A stretch of 20,966 nt of DNA from CAXSEF01 sp050920955 (GCA_050920955.1 JBPBQS010000102.1:1-20966); one strand, 5' to 3'. Positions 1 through 7,761 are shown, numbered from the stretch's first letter. The notes: generated by a model from the letters alone, not told the origin. A program made the numbers and translations.

Positions 1-91
1 CGACGCCGCCGACGCGCTGGGCGTCGCGATCTGCCACGCCCACCACCGCGCGAGCCGCATGGCCTGGGGCTCCGGGACGCGCATGGCGTGA
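1..91 (+). CDS. ruvC: RuvC, Holliday junction endonuclease, C-terminal fragment
   Basis: Only the last 29 codons are inside the window, read from base 2 and ending at TGA 89-91. The visible peptide runs DAADALGVAICHAHH and then a short basic tail. The DAxDAlgvAichaHh pattern is the C-terminal active-site helix of RuvC, which resolves four-way junctions after RuvAB branch migration and carries the last metal-binding aspartate. The stop overlaps the GTG start of ruvA by four bases (GTGA), so the two are probably translationally coupled. Identification rests on this motif plus the following ruvA; the upstream part of the gene is not seen. Confidence 0.88.
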   Translation, partial: DAADALGVAICHAHHRASRMAWGSGTRMA

Positions 92-687
92 TCGCGCTCC
101 TCACCGGCCGCGTGGAGTCCGTCGAGGCCGACCGCTGCATCGTCGACGTCGGCGGCGTCGGCTACCTGGTCCAGGCCTCCACCCGCACGCTCTCCGCGCT
201 CCCCCACCCCCCCTCCGTCGCCCGCGTCCTGATCGAGACCGTGGTGCGCGAGGACGCCATCCTCCTCTACGGCTTCGCCGAGCCCGCCGAGCGCGAGTGG
301 TTCCGCCTCCTCACCACCGTCCAGGGCGTCGGCGCCAAGGTCGCGCTCAACGTCCTCTCCGCCATGTCCCCCTCCGACCTGGTCGCCGCCATCGGCTCCG
401 GCGACAAGGCCAGCCTCACCCGCGCCCCCGGCGTCGGCCCGCGCCTGGCCGTGCGCGTCCTGACCGAGCTGCGCGACAAGGCCGGCGCCATGCCCACCGG
501 CGGCGGCATGACCCTCTCCGTCGCCTCCCAGGGCGGCACGGAGAACGACGCCATCTCCGCCCTGGGCAACCTCGGCTACCGCCGCATGGAGGCCGCCCCC
601 GCCGTCGCCCGCGTCCTCGAACGCCTGGGCGAGGACGCGCCGCTCGACGCCCTCATCCGCGGCGCCCTCAAGGAACTCGCCCGCTAG
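88..687 (+). CDS. ruvA: RuvA, Holliday junction branch-migration DNA-binding subunit
   Basis: The 199-residue product has the usual RuvA length. It begins MIALLTGRVES, the typical OB-fold N-terminus, read from a GTG codon that overlaps the ruvC stop. Two helix-hairpin-helix motifs are visible, VQGVG at residues 78-82 and PGVGP at 114-118. They are followed by a Gly-rich linker (about 134-152) and the small C-terminal domain III (about 153-199) that contacts RuvB. RuvA binds the junction as a tetramer and loads the RuvB motor. Unusually, ruvB does not follow directly: an AT-rich hairpin element, gst, a C58-protease gene and a secreted-protein gene intervene. No separate promoter is evident; transcription from ruvC is likely. 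Confidence 0.97.
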   Translation: MIALLTGRVESVEADRCIVDVGGVGYLVQASTRTLSALPHPPSVARVLIETVVREDAILLYGFAEPAEREWFRLLTTVQGVGAKVALNVLSAMSPSDLVAAIGSGDKASLTRAPGVGPRLAVRVLTELRDKAGAMPTGGGMTLSVASQGGTENDAISALGNLGYRRMEAAPAVARVLERLGEDAPLDALIRGALKELAR

Positions 688-699
688 GACCGCAGCGAA

Positions 700-810
700 G
701 CAAGCAGTTCTTTCTTGAAAGAAAGAACCAAAGAACTTTGCCCGTTTGGCGCCTGACCCAAGCGGGCAAAGTCTTTTTGCTTCTTTTTCTTCAGAAAAAG
801 AAGGCCTTGC
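700..810. repeat. AT-rich three-hairpin palindromic element between convergent ruvA and gst
   Basis: Three nested or adjacent stems can be drawn. Bases 707-728 form a perfect 10-bp stem with 2-nt loop. Bases 735-749 pair with 758-772 (core CTTTGCCCG/CGGGCAAAG). Bases 780-803 form an 11-bp stem with loop TC (792-box of T and A tracts). The left and right outer arms are themselves imperfect inverted repeats, beginning GCAAGCAG and ending CCTTGC. It lies between ruvA (+) and the gst stop (-), so it could act as a bidirectional terminator. Its composition is far more AT-rich than its surroundings, which suggests a mobile or MITE-like origin. It shares only the GCAAG/CTTGC ends with the GC-rich repeats A-J. 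Confidence 0.8.
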
Positions 811-820
811 TGCCTCGCCT

Positions 821-1450
821 TCAGCCCAGCTTCGTCGCCGCGTAGCTCGGCAGTGCCTGGACCGCCGCCCACCACGCCGCGAACCCGCCCACCGAGAACA
901 GCGCCTCCGCGTCCGGCGTCATCGACACGTACTGCACGACCGGCGCCAGGTACAGGTCCGCCAGGCTCAGCTCGCCCGCGATGAACGCCGACTCCCCGCG
1001 CACCTTCATCGCGTACTCCAGCACGGTGCGCCCCGTCGCGACGCCCTTGTCGTGCATCGCCTGGTTCTTCCCGCCGACGAAGTCCGGGAACAGGTGGAAC
1101 GCCGCCACACCGCCGACCAGCGCGCCATACCCGTACGAGTCGACCACCCCGATCACCTCGTCCATCCGCGCCCGGTCCCGCGGCGCGTCCGGCACCAGCG
1201 AACGCCCCGGCAGCACGTCGTCGAGGTAGCGCGTGATGGCGGACGTCTCCAGGATCGTCATCCCGTCGTGCTCGAGCACCGGCACCTTGCCGAACGGATG
1301 GCGCGCCCGGTGCTCCACCGACTTCGGCTCCCCTTTGAGCACGTCGAGCGGCACCTGCTCGAAATCGGAGAACCCCTTCTCCGCGAGCAGCATCTTCACC
1401 GTGCGCACATAGGTCGACCCGTCGAACCCGTACAGCGTCATCGCGGCCAT
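821..1450 (-). CDS. Glutathione S-transferase family protein
   Basis: The 209-residue protein has a thioredoxin-like N-terminal domain (about residues 4-80) beginning MTLYGFDGSTYVRTVKMLL. It has the G-site signature HPFGKVPVLEHDG with cis-proline P57, and the E68-T69-S70 segment that contacts the glutathione gamma-glutamyl group. The helical C-terminal domain (about 90-209) contains the N-capping-box-like segment GELSLADLYLAPVV. Ser12, Thr13 and Tyr14 are candidate catalytic residues, but the class cannot be fixed by eye. It is expected to be cytosolic, conjugating glutathione to electrophiles or reducing them; the substrate is unknown. GGGAGG about nine bases upstream supports the ATG at 1450; ATG three codons later is an alternative start. 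It is monocistronic and convergent with ruvA. Confidence 0.93.
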   Translation of the reverse strand: MAAMTLYGFDGSTYVRTVKMLLAEKGFSDFEQVPLDVLKGEPKSVEHRARHPFGKVPVLEHDGMTILETSAITRYLDDVLPGRSLVPDAPRDRARMDEVIGVVDSYGYGALVGGVAAFHLFPDFVGGKNQAMHDKGVATGRTVLEYAMKVRGESAFIAGELSLADLYLAPVVQYVSMTPDAEALFSVGGFAAWWAAVQALPSYAATKLG

Positions 1451-1695
1451 GAACCGTTCCCTCCCGTGTGTAGGCCCCCTGTTCGCGGCGGGAGCCGGCC
1501 GGGGCGGCCGACGATCGCGCCGGCCGCCCCGGCCGCCTCAACCGGCAGGGCAGGGACCGGGTTCCTCCGGCCCCGCCCCGCTCGCGCGCGCCACGCCGCG
1601 GCATACGCCCATCCCGCGAACGCATTGGCCTGCCGCGCGCCATCGCCCCAGCCTCGCGCGCTGTCGCTCGCGCCAGTCCCTGAAGGAAGCGGATC

Positions 1696-2478
1696 ATGCC
1701 GGAGAGCTCGATCGGGAAGAAGCTCCGCAAGGCCCTCAGACTGCCTGCTCCATCCGCACCCCCGCCTGCCGCGGGGACCGGGCTGCTGGCCCACTCCGAG
1801 CTGGAGTTCGACCTGCAACAGGGCGTGGTCCTCAGGGCGCTGACCGGCTCCACCGACCCGAAAGGCGTCTGCCTTGCACTGTCGGGAGCGTGGCTGAAGG
1901 AGAAGCGCACAAGGACGAACGGGTCGTTCAGCGCTGCCCTCGACCTGGTCGGGCTGGATCGCAAGTTCCATGTCACGAACGTGACCGAGGACCGGGAGAA
2001 GAAGATCGTCACGGCCGCCACCGAACGCCAGAACGCCTACGAGAAATCCGGGGGAACGGCGAACGACAGGCTGGACAGGCTGCTCCGGGAGTCCGGGATG
2101 CGCTACGACCCGGGCCTGTCTGCCGCGATGGAGGACTGCGTCCGGCAGCACCCGGACCCCGGCGACTGGCGCCCCGTCACCGACATCGCCCTGACCTTCA
2201 CCAGCGCGACAAGCGACGCGTGCCTTCCGGAGGGACGAGGCGTCTGCATCGCCGTCGACGTCGACGGGAGGGGCCATGCCGTGGCCGCCTACCGGAGCCG
2301 CGGCGGAAGCCTGCATTTCTTCGATCCGAACCTGGGCGTCTTCAAGGTCGGCAACCCCGCCGGCTTCTTCGCGGAATGGGTCGCCCGCTACGCGGCCAGC
2401 GGGAAGACCCTCGCGGTCACGCCGAAGGGGACGCCGGAGAACGCCACCGAGCCGAGAACCTTCACCTGCGTGAGGTAG
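1696..2478 (+). CDS. Putative YopT-like cysteine protease (peptidase C58 family)
   Basis: A 260-residue protein with GAAGGAAG six bases before its ATG. GVCLALSGAWL carries Cys59, resembling the nucleophile segment of YopT/AvrPphB proteases. GHAVAAY carries His194, and SLHFFDPNLGVFKV carries Asp210. The His-to-Asp distance is 16 residues, the same as in YopT (His258, Asp274). The family cleaves host proteins (YopT: prenylated Rho GTPases; AvrPphB: PBS1 kinase), usually as secreted effectors. No Sec signal or membrane segment is visible; residues 1-30 are basic and Pro/Ala-rich. Codon use is more mixed than in the neighbours (AGA, AGG and CGA occur), suggesting horizontal acquisition. It is a lone gene between minus-strand genes with no secretion system or obvious immunity partner in view. 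The family call rests on motifs seen by eye; the target is unknown. Confidence 0.75.
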   Translation: MPESSIGKKLRKALRLPAPSAPPPAAGTGLLAHSELEFDLQQGVVLRALTGSTDPKGVCLALSGAWLKEKRTRTNGSFSAALDLVGLDRKFHVTNVTEDREKKIVTAATERQNAYEKSGGTANDRLDRLLRESGMRYDPGLSAAMEDCVRQHPDPGDWRPVTDIALTFTSATSDACLPEGRGVCIAVDVDGRGHAVAAYRSRGGSLHFFDPNLGVFKVGNPAGFFAEWVARYAASGKTLAVTPKGTPENATEPRTFTCVR

Positions 2479-2581
2479 CCGCGAGCCCGCGCGCGCGAAA
2501 CCGGCACCCGACCGGAAGGGCTGCCGACCCGCCCCCTGCCGCAGGCCATGCGCGCGGCCTTGTCCGCCCCGCCTCCACTCC

Positions 2582-2938
2582 CTAGCGGCTGGTCGGGCTC
2601 GCCGTCGTGCTGGACCCCACCGACCCCGCGCCCCCCACGCTGGACGGCTGCGTGTTCGTCGAGATCCCCGACCCCACCCCCCCGGGCGACACCGGATCGA
2701 CGTCCACGCCGCGCTTCGTGGCGCCCCCGCCCATCTCGTGGATCCCGGTCGCCGCCCGCGCCGGCGTGCCGGCCGGGTCGTAGGCATCGGGCGAGCCCGG
2801 CACGCCGCCCATCGACGCCGGCGCGTGGGCGTCGCCGGCGGGCGGCGGCGCGGCCTGCGCCACCCCCCCGAGCCCCGCCGCGACAACGCTCGCGACGGCC
2901 AGGCGGCGCATCGTGGACAGGCGGATGGTGATCGTCAT
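2582..2938 (-). CDS. Small secreted protein of unknown function
   Basis: I do not recognise a family. The 118-residue product starts MTITIRLSTMRR, followed by a hydrophobic stretch and an AQA-A signal-peptidase I site after residue 29, so a periplasmic or secreted location is likely. The mature part is rich in Gly, Ala, Pro, Ser and Thr (GGVPGSPDAYDPAGTP, then GGVGSGIS) with no cysteines and no visible fold, so it may be disordered. A purine-rich ribosome-binding site (GGCGAGGAGA) lies about eight bases before the ATG at 2938; an internal ATG (Met10) could also serve. It is convergent with the C58-protease gene (103 bp apart) and divergent from ruvB. The signal peptide and RBS make it real rather than a GC-bias shadow. 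Confidence 0.62.
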   Translation of the reverse strand: MTITIRLSTMRRLAVASVVAAGLGGVAQAAPPPAGDAHAPASMGGVPGSPDAYDPAGTPARAATGIHEMGGGATKRGVDVDPVSPGGVGSGISTNTQPSSVGGAGSVGSSTTASPTSR

Positions 2939-3200
2939 GGGCTGCTCTCCTCGCCGGAATGGCCGGCGTCCCCGGCCGTTCGCCTCGCGGCCCGCGCCGC
3001 CGGTCCGCGCCGCGCACCGGTCCGCCTCGGGTCCGTGTTCCGCCCACCCAACGCGCAGCCCCGCCCGCCCGGACGCACGCCGCCGATCACGTTTGCCCGA
3101 CCGCCCCGAAGCACGACCCCGCCATCTGCCCGCGCGCGCCCCGCCCACGCCCGCCCGTGCCCGCTTCGTTCCCGCCCGCCCCGGTGCTACACCCGCCCCC

Positions 3201-4286
3201 ATGCCCGCCAAGCGCGTCCCCCCCAAGCCCCCCCGCCTCCCCGAGCCCGACGCCGACGACGCGCGCCCCGTCTCCCCCTTCCGCGCCGACGAGGACGCCG
3301 CCGAGGCCAGCCTTCGCCCCCAGCACCTCGGCGAGTTCGTCGGCCAGAAGGCGTCGCGCGAGAACCTGCGCATCTTCATCCAGGCCTCGCGCGACCGCGG
3401 CGACGCGCTCGACCACGTCCTCCTCCACGGCCCCCCCGGCCTGGGCAAGACCACGCTCGCCCAGATCGTCGCCCGCGAGCTGGGCGTGGGCTTCCGCGCG
3501 ACCTCCGGCCCGGTGATCCAGCGCGCCGGCGACCTGGCCGCGATCCTGACCAACCTGCAGCCCCGCGACGTCCTGTTCATCGACGAGATCCACCGCCTCC
3601 AGCCCGCCATCGAGGAGGTCCTCTACCCCGCGATGGAGGACTTCCAGCTCGACCTCATCATCGGCGAGGGGCCGGCCGCGCGCTCCGTGCGCATCGACCT
3701 CTCCCCCTTCACCCTGGTCGCCGCCACCACCCGCGCCGGCCTGCTCGCCACCCCCCTGCGCGACCGCTTCGGCATCCCCCTCCGCCTGATCTTCTACACC
3801 CCCGCGGAACTCGAGCTGATCGTCGCCCGCGGCGCCGAGAAGCTCGGCGTCGCCCTCACCCAGGAGGGCGCCCGAGAGATCGCGCAGCGCTCGCGCGGCA
3901 CCCCCCGCATCGCCGGCCGCCTCCTGCGCCGCGTGCGCGACTTCGCCGCCGTGGAAGGCAACTCCCCGATCGACCGCGCCTGCGCCGACTCCGCGCTCGC
4001 CCGCCTGGAGGTCGATTCCCTCGGCCTGGACGCCATGGACCGCCGCTACCTGCGCCGCATCGCCGAGCACCACGCCGGCGGCCCCGTCGGCGTGGAGACC
4101 CTGGCCGCCGCCCTCGCCGAGGCGCGCGACACGCTGGAGGACGTCATCGAGCCCTACCTGATCCAGGAGGGCATGGTCCTGCGCACCAGCCGCGGCCGCA
4201 TGCTCGGCGAGCCCGGCTGGCGCCACCTCGGCCTCAAGGCCCCCCCGCCCCCGGGCGGCCAGATGGACCTCCTGGGCGAGCCGTGA
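3201..4286 (+). CDS. ruvB: RuvB, Holliday junction branch-migration ATPase
   Basis: The 361-residue AAA+ motor drives branch migration with RuvA. Domains: Walker A GPPGLGKTT (77-85), Walker B LFIDEIHRL (125-133), sensor-1/arginine-finger region AATTRAG (174-180), then RDRFG (187-191). The C-terminal winged helix includes the conserved GPVGVETLAAAL (294-305) and EPYLIQEG (317-324). The first ~27 residues are Lys/Pro-rich and slightly longer than usual. ATG at 3201 was chosen because the RuvB core starts about 35 residues later; the open frame extends upstream but into non-conserved sequence. No good Shine-Dalgarno precedes this ATG, so a leaderless message or weak start is possible. Its stop overlaps the GTG start of ybgC (GTGA). 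Confidence 0.97.
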   Translation: MPAKRVPPKPPRLPEPDADDARPVSPFRADEDAAEASLRPQHLGEFVGQKASRENLRIFIQASRDRGDALDHVLLHGPPGLGKTTLAQIVARELGVGFRATSGPVIQRAGDLAAILTNLQPRDVLFIDEIHRLQPAIEEVLYPAMEDFQLDLIIGEGPAARSVRIDLSPFTLVAATTRAGLLATPLRDRFGIPLRLIFYTPAELELIVARGAEKLGVALTQEGAREIAQRSRGTPRIAGRLLRRVRDFAAVEGNSPIDRACADSALARLEVDSLGLDAMDRRYLRRIAEHHAGGPVGVETLAAALAEARDTLEDVIEPYLIQEGMVLRTSRGRMLGEPGWRHLGLKAPPPPGGQMDLLGEP

Positions 4287-4768
4287 GCAGCCAAGGCCAG
4301 GGCCCTGCCCTGGACCCGCCAGGGGCAGCGCCCCTGGACCGGCACACGTATTCTCTCCGCGTCTACTACGAGGACACCGACGCCGGCGGCGTGGTCTACC
4401 ACGCCCGCTACCTCGGCATGGCCGAGCGCGCCCGCACCGAGGCCCTGCGCTCCGCCGGCGCCCCCCACGCCGAGCTTGCCGCCGCCCACGGCCTCGCCTT
4501 CGTCGTCCACCGCCTCGCCATCGAGTACCACCGCCCCGCCCGCCTCGACGACCTCCTCGCCGTGGAGACCACGCTGGCCGCGATCTCCGCCGCCCGCCTG
4601 TCCCTGCGCCAGACCATCCGCCGAGACGCCACCCCCCTCGTGACCCTGGCCGTCGACCTGGCCTGCGTCGACTCCACCGGCCGCCCCGCGCGCATCCCCC
4701 CCCGCTGGCGTGCGCTCGAAGCAAGGTCGGGCTCTGCCCGAACCCGCAAAGGGCCCGAGGCCCTTTGA
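4283..4768 (+). CDS. ybgC: YbgC, acyl-CoA thioesterase of the Tol-Pal cluster, with repeat-encoded ends
   Basis: A 4HBT hotdog-fold thioesterase of 161 residues. The signature YYEDTDAGGVVYHARYLGMAERART (residues 28-52) includes Asp33, equivalent to catalytic Asp18 of E. coli YbgC. It hydrolyses acyl-CoA thioesters in the cytosol and accompanies tol-pal genes in many proteobacteria. The GTG start at 4283 overlaps the ruvB stop. The ends are odd: about residues 3-20 come from repeat copy A, and residues 147-161 (ARSGSARTRKGPEAL) come from repeat copy B, whose sequence supplies the stop codon. The conserved domain is only about residues 22-145. No clear internal alternative start precedes the hotdog domain, so the N-terminal extension is probably translated. 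Function is confident; the exact N-terminus is less so. Confidence 0.92.
   Translation: MSSQGQGPALDPPGAAPLDRHTYSLRVYYEDTDAGGVVYHARYLGMAERARTEALRSAGAPHAELAAAHGLAFVVHRLAIEYHRPARLDDLLAVETTLAAISAARLSLRQTIRRDATPLVTLAVDLACVDSTGRPARIPPRWRALEARSGSARTRKGPEAL
4287..4342. repeat. Palindromic repeat copy A (partial), inside the ybgC 5' coding end
   Basis: Two hairpins in tandem: 4297-4313 (7-bp stem, CCAGGGC/GCCCTGG) and 4319-4337 (CCAGGGGC, loop AGC, GCCCCTGG), joined by the conserved linker GACCCG and preceded by CCAAGGCC, a variant of the family's GCAAGGCC end. It starts directly after the ruvB stop and encodes the YbgC N-terminus. Confidence 0.8.
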
Positions 4769-4839
4769 TCCCTTTGCTTAAGGGACGCGTTCCAAGGGCG
4801 CAGCCTTTGGCGGAGTTTGAGGCAGCGCCTCAACCTTGC
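4721..4839. repeat. Palindromic repeat copy B (full length), overlapping the ybgC 3' end
   Basis: Begins GCAAGGT and ends ACCTTGC. Hairpins in order: TCGGGC-TCT-GCCCGA; CAAAGGGCC-CGA-GGCCCTTTG; the conserved CTTAAG; CCAAGGGC-GCA-GCCTTTGG (one G-T pair); TTGAGGC-AGC-GCCTCAA. Orientation is the same as copies D and J. The first third is translated as the YbgC tail. Confidence 0.88.
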
Positions 4840-4920
4840 CTTGCCTGCGCCCGTACCCCGACCTAAAGCCGGGGCCACAGGACCGGCCGCCGTGCGCGGC
4901 GCCGAGCGGGGAGCAGGACT

Positions 4921-5643
<723 letters not shown>

Positions 5644-5651
5644 GCCAGGCA

Positions 5652-5803
5652 GCAAGGCCAAAGGCTCCGCCTCTGGACTCCGCCAAAGGCCGAGCCTTTG
5701 GAAACCACGACTCCAGCCCCGCGGCGTGCCACCGGCCTGAATCCACGCCGGTCCAGGGGCGGCTCGCCCCTGGCGGGTCCGGGCAGAGCCCGGCCTTCCT
5801 TGC
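5652..5803. repeat. Palindromic repeat copy C, tolQ-tolR spacer
   Basis: 152 bp, starting nine bases after the tolQ stop with GCAAGGCC and ending GGCCTTCCTTGC 18 bases before tolR. Hairpins: CCAAAGGC...GCCTCTGG (one mismatch), CCAAAGGC-CGA-GCCTTTGG, CCAGGGGCG-GCT-CGCCCCTGG and CCGGGC-AGA-GCCCGG. It lacks the CTTAAG/CAAAGGG module and carries the CCAGGGGC module instead, so it is a mosaic of the two repeat forms. Confidence 0.85.
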
Positions 5804-5821
5804 TTCGGGAGTTCCCGCCTG

Positions 5822-6346
5822 ATGGCCATGAACATGGGCGGCGGCCGTGGCCGTGGCCGCTACAAGCCGCTGTCCGAGATCAACGTGACCCCGATGGTCG
5901 ACGTGATGCTGGTGCTGCTGATCGTGTTCATGGTCGCCGCCCCGCTGATGACGTCGGGCGTCAACGTGGACCTGCCCAAGACCAACGCCGCGCCGGTGAG
6001 CCAGGACAGCACGCCGATCACCGTCTCGATCAAGGCGGACGGCGGAACCTACGTGGGCGACGACGCGGTGCCGATGGACACGCTGGTCGCGCGCCTGAAG
6101 GACGCCGCCAAGGACGACGCCGCCAAGCGCATCTTCGTGCGCGGCGACAAGTCCGTGACCTACGGCCAGATCATGACGGTGATGGGCACGATCACCTCGG
6201 GCGGCTTCACCAAGGCGACGCTGCTCGCCGAGCAGGGCGACGGCGTGGCGCAAGCCCCCGCGTCCCACGCCACGACCGCCCCAGCCGCCGCCGTCCCGTC
6301 CGCCGCCGCCCCGCGCGCTGCGGCCCCCGGCCGGAGCGGGCGCTGA
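5822..6346 (+). CDS. tolR: TolR, inner-membrane subunit of the Tol-Pal motor
   Basis: A 174-residue ExbD/TolR protein with a glycine-rich cytosolic N-terminus, the signature LSEINVTPMVDVMLVLLIVF, a single membrane helix (about 26-44) and a periplasmic domain (about 45-145). Asp27 matches the proton-carrying Asp23 of E. coli TolR. The tail, residues 146-174, is an Ala/Pro linker with no conserved fold. It pairs with TolQ to form the proton channel and contacts TolA. GGGAG lies about ten bases before ATG 5822; ATGs at codons 3 and 5 are possible. tolA follows after 27 bp, so the two are probably cotranscribed. Confidence 0.96.
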   Translation: MAMNMGGGRGRGRYKPLSEINVTPMVDVMLVLLIVFMVAAPLMTSGVNVDLPKTNAAPVSQDSTPITVSIKADGGTYVGDDAVPMDTLVARLKDAAKDDAAKRIFVRGDKSVTYGQIMTVMGTITSGGFTKATLLAEQGDGVAQAPASHATTAPAAAVPSAAAPRAAAPGRSGR

Positions 6347-6373
6347 GCCCCACCCTTCGATAGCGCGCCGCCC

Positions 6374-7501
6374 ATGACCCCCACCCTGAAGCGCGGCGCG
6401 GCCGCGTCCGCGGCGCTGCACCTGGCGGTCCTGCTCGCGTTCATCCTGGTCCTGCCCGCGCCCACGCCGCCGGAGCAGCCGCCCGAGCAGACCGTGCAGA
6501 TGGAGTTCCAGCCCGGCACCACCGCGCAGAAGGTCCAGCGCGGCGAGAAGCCGGCTGCCAGGCCCGCGCCCGCCGACGCCCCCACGCCCGCCGACCAGCC
6601 CCCCGCCAAGGAGCCCCCCAAGCCCGCGCCGGTCGAGCCGCCGCCACCGCCGCCACCCCCCCCGCCGCCTCCGCCCCTGCCGCCCCCGGCCGAGGCCCCG
6701 CCGCTGCCGACCCCGCCCGAGCCCCCGCCGCCGCCCGCCACGGTGCTGGCGCCGCCCGCCCCTGCGCCCACCCCGCCGCCCCTGCCGCCGCAGGTCCAGG
6801 AAGACCTGCCGCTGCCCCCCATGCCGCCGCCGCCGCCGCCCGCGCCCCCGGAGCCGCGCAAGCTCCCCCCCGCGCCGACCCCCACGCCGCCCGCGCCGCG
6901 CACCCCGCCCACGCCCGCGAAGCCGACCCCGCCCGCCCCCGCCAGGCCCACGCCCGAGCCCCCGCTTCCGACCGCCACCCGCCCGCCGCCGTCCCCGAAA
7001 ACGTCGCGCACCGAGAGCCAGACCTCACAGCCGAACGAGACGAGGAACGCCGCCCCCGACACCTCCTCGCTCCTGAACACCCTGGAGAAGCTGCGCGCCA
7101 ACCAGCAGCAGACCCGTGCGCCGACCGCGCGCGCCAACCCCTCGCGCGGCGGCGCCCCCGACGCCGGCGGCGCGCGCAACGGCGACATCACCGGCCAGCT
7201 CACGCAGGGGCAGCAGCGCCAGATCGGCGACGAGGTCCGCGAGTGCTACAGCGAGGACACGGCGGCGAAGAACTACGCGACCTACTCCGCCCACATGATC
7301 GTCACCGTCGACGCCCAGGGCACCGCCCGCGCGGCCACCTTCTCGCCGGAGGACGCCGGCCGCATGGGCGGCGACCCCGCCTTCCGCGCCTTCGCCGAGC
7401 GCGCCCGCCGCGCCGTCCTCGACGCCCACTGCGCCAGCCTCCCCGTGCCCCGCGACCTCCTCGGGCAAACCGCGCAGCTGAAGTTCGTGTTCAAGCCGTG
7501 A
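6374..7501 (+). CDS. tolA: TolA, energy-transducing envelope-spanning protein with a proline-rich stalk
   Basis: The 375-residue protein has a membrane anchor at about residues 12-28 (ALHLAVLLAFILVLPAP). A stalk at about 60-215 is dominated by proline, including 13 consecutive prolines (89-101). A C-terminal TolA/TonB-like domain spans about 278-375, with Cys291 and Cys353 placed to form a disulfide. Position between tolR and tolB fixes the identity. TolA normally links the TolQR motor to TolB/Pal through a long helical Ala/Lys-rich domain II. Here the stalk is TonB-like polyproline, presumably still spanning the periplasm. No strong Shine-Dalgarno is seen before ATG 6374. The CCG/CCC-rich stalk is prone to sequencing or slippage errors, but the frame is intact. 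Confidence 0.93.
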   Translation: MTPTLKRGAAASAALHLAVLLAFILVLPAPTPPEQPPEQTVQMEFQPGTTAQKVQRGEKPAARPAPADAPTPADQPPAKEPPKPAPVEPPPPPPPPPPPPPLPPPAEAPPLPTPPEPPPPPATVLAPPAPAPTPPPLPPQVQEDLPLPPMPPPPPPAPPEPRKLPPAPTPTPPAPRTPPTPAKPTPPAPARPTPEPPLPTATRPPPSPKTSRTESQTSQPNETRNAAPDTSSLLNTLEKLRANQQQTRAPTARANPSRGGAPDAGGARNGDITGQLTQGQQRQIGDEVRECYSEDTAAKNYATYSAHMIVTVDAQGTARAATFSPEDAGRMGGDPAFRAFAERARRAVLDAHCASLPVPRDLLGQTAQLKFVFKP

Positions 7502-7502
7502 A

Positions 7503-7624
7503 GCAAGGCCGGGCTCTGCCCGGACCCGCAAAGGGCCCGAGGCCCTTTGATCCCTTTACTTAAGTATCGGTTTTCAAAGGCGAGCCTTTGGCGGAGTTTG
7601 AGGCGGAGCCTCAACCTTCCTTGC
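7503..7624. repeat. Palindromic repeat copy D (full length), tolA-tolB spacer
   Basis: Starts two bases after the tolA stop. GCAAGGCC at the left end, ACCTTCCTTGC at the right. Hairpins: CCGGGC-TCT-GCCCGG; CAAAGGGCC-CGA-GGCCCTTTG; ACTTAAGT; CAAAGGC-GA-GCCTTTG; TTGAGGC-GGA-GCCTCAA. Orientation as B and J. The remaining 137 bp up to tolB show no further clear element. Confidence 0.9.
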
Positions 7625-7761
7625 CTTCGCAGATGACGCGTTCCTCACCGGGCAGGGCAGGGGCCTGTCACCCGCGCGGCGGCAACCTGGGCTTGCGCTG
7701 CACGGCCTGCCCCGGCCATGTCCTGCCGCACAGCCGGCCCTTCCCACCGCGGAGCCTCGCC

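Noticed and set aside
1451..1695. Additional small gene between gst and the C58 protease gene
   Set aside because: Open frames here are low-complexity and lack an RBS; only the leaders of the two divergent genes are supported.
2738..4282. Long plus-strand open frame overlapping ruvB and joined to ybgC
   Set aside because: Upstream of 4283 it encodes Arg/Pro-rich low-complexity sequence in the wrong frame of ruvB; only the ybgC part is real.
7588..7761. N-terminal extension of TolB from ATG 7588
   Set aside because: It would be encoded partly by repeat copy D and non-conserved sequence; ATG 7762 has a proper RBS and precedes the signal peptide.
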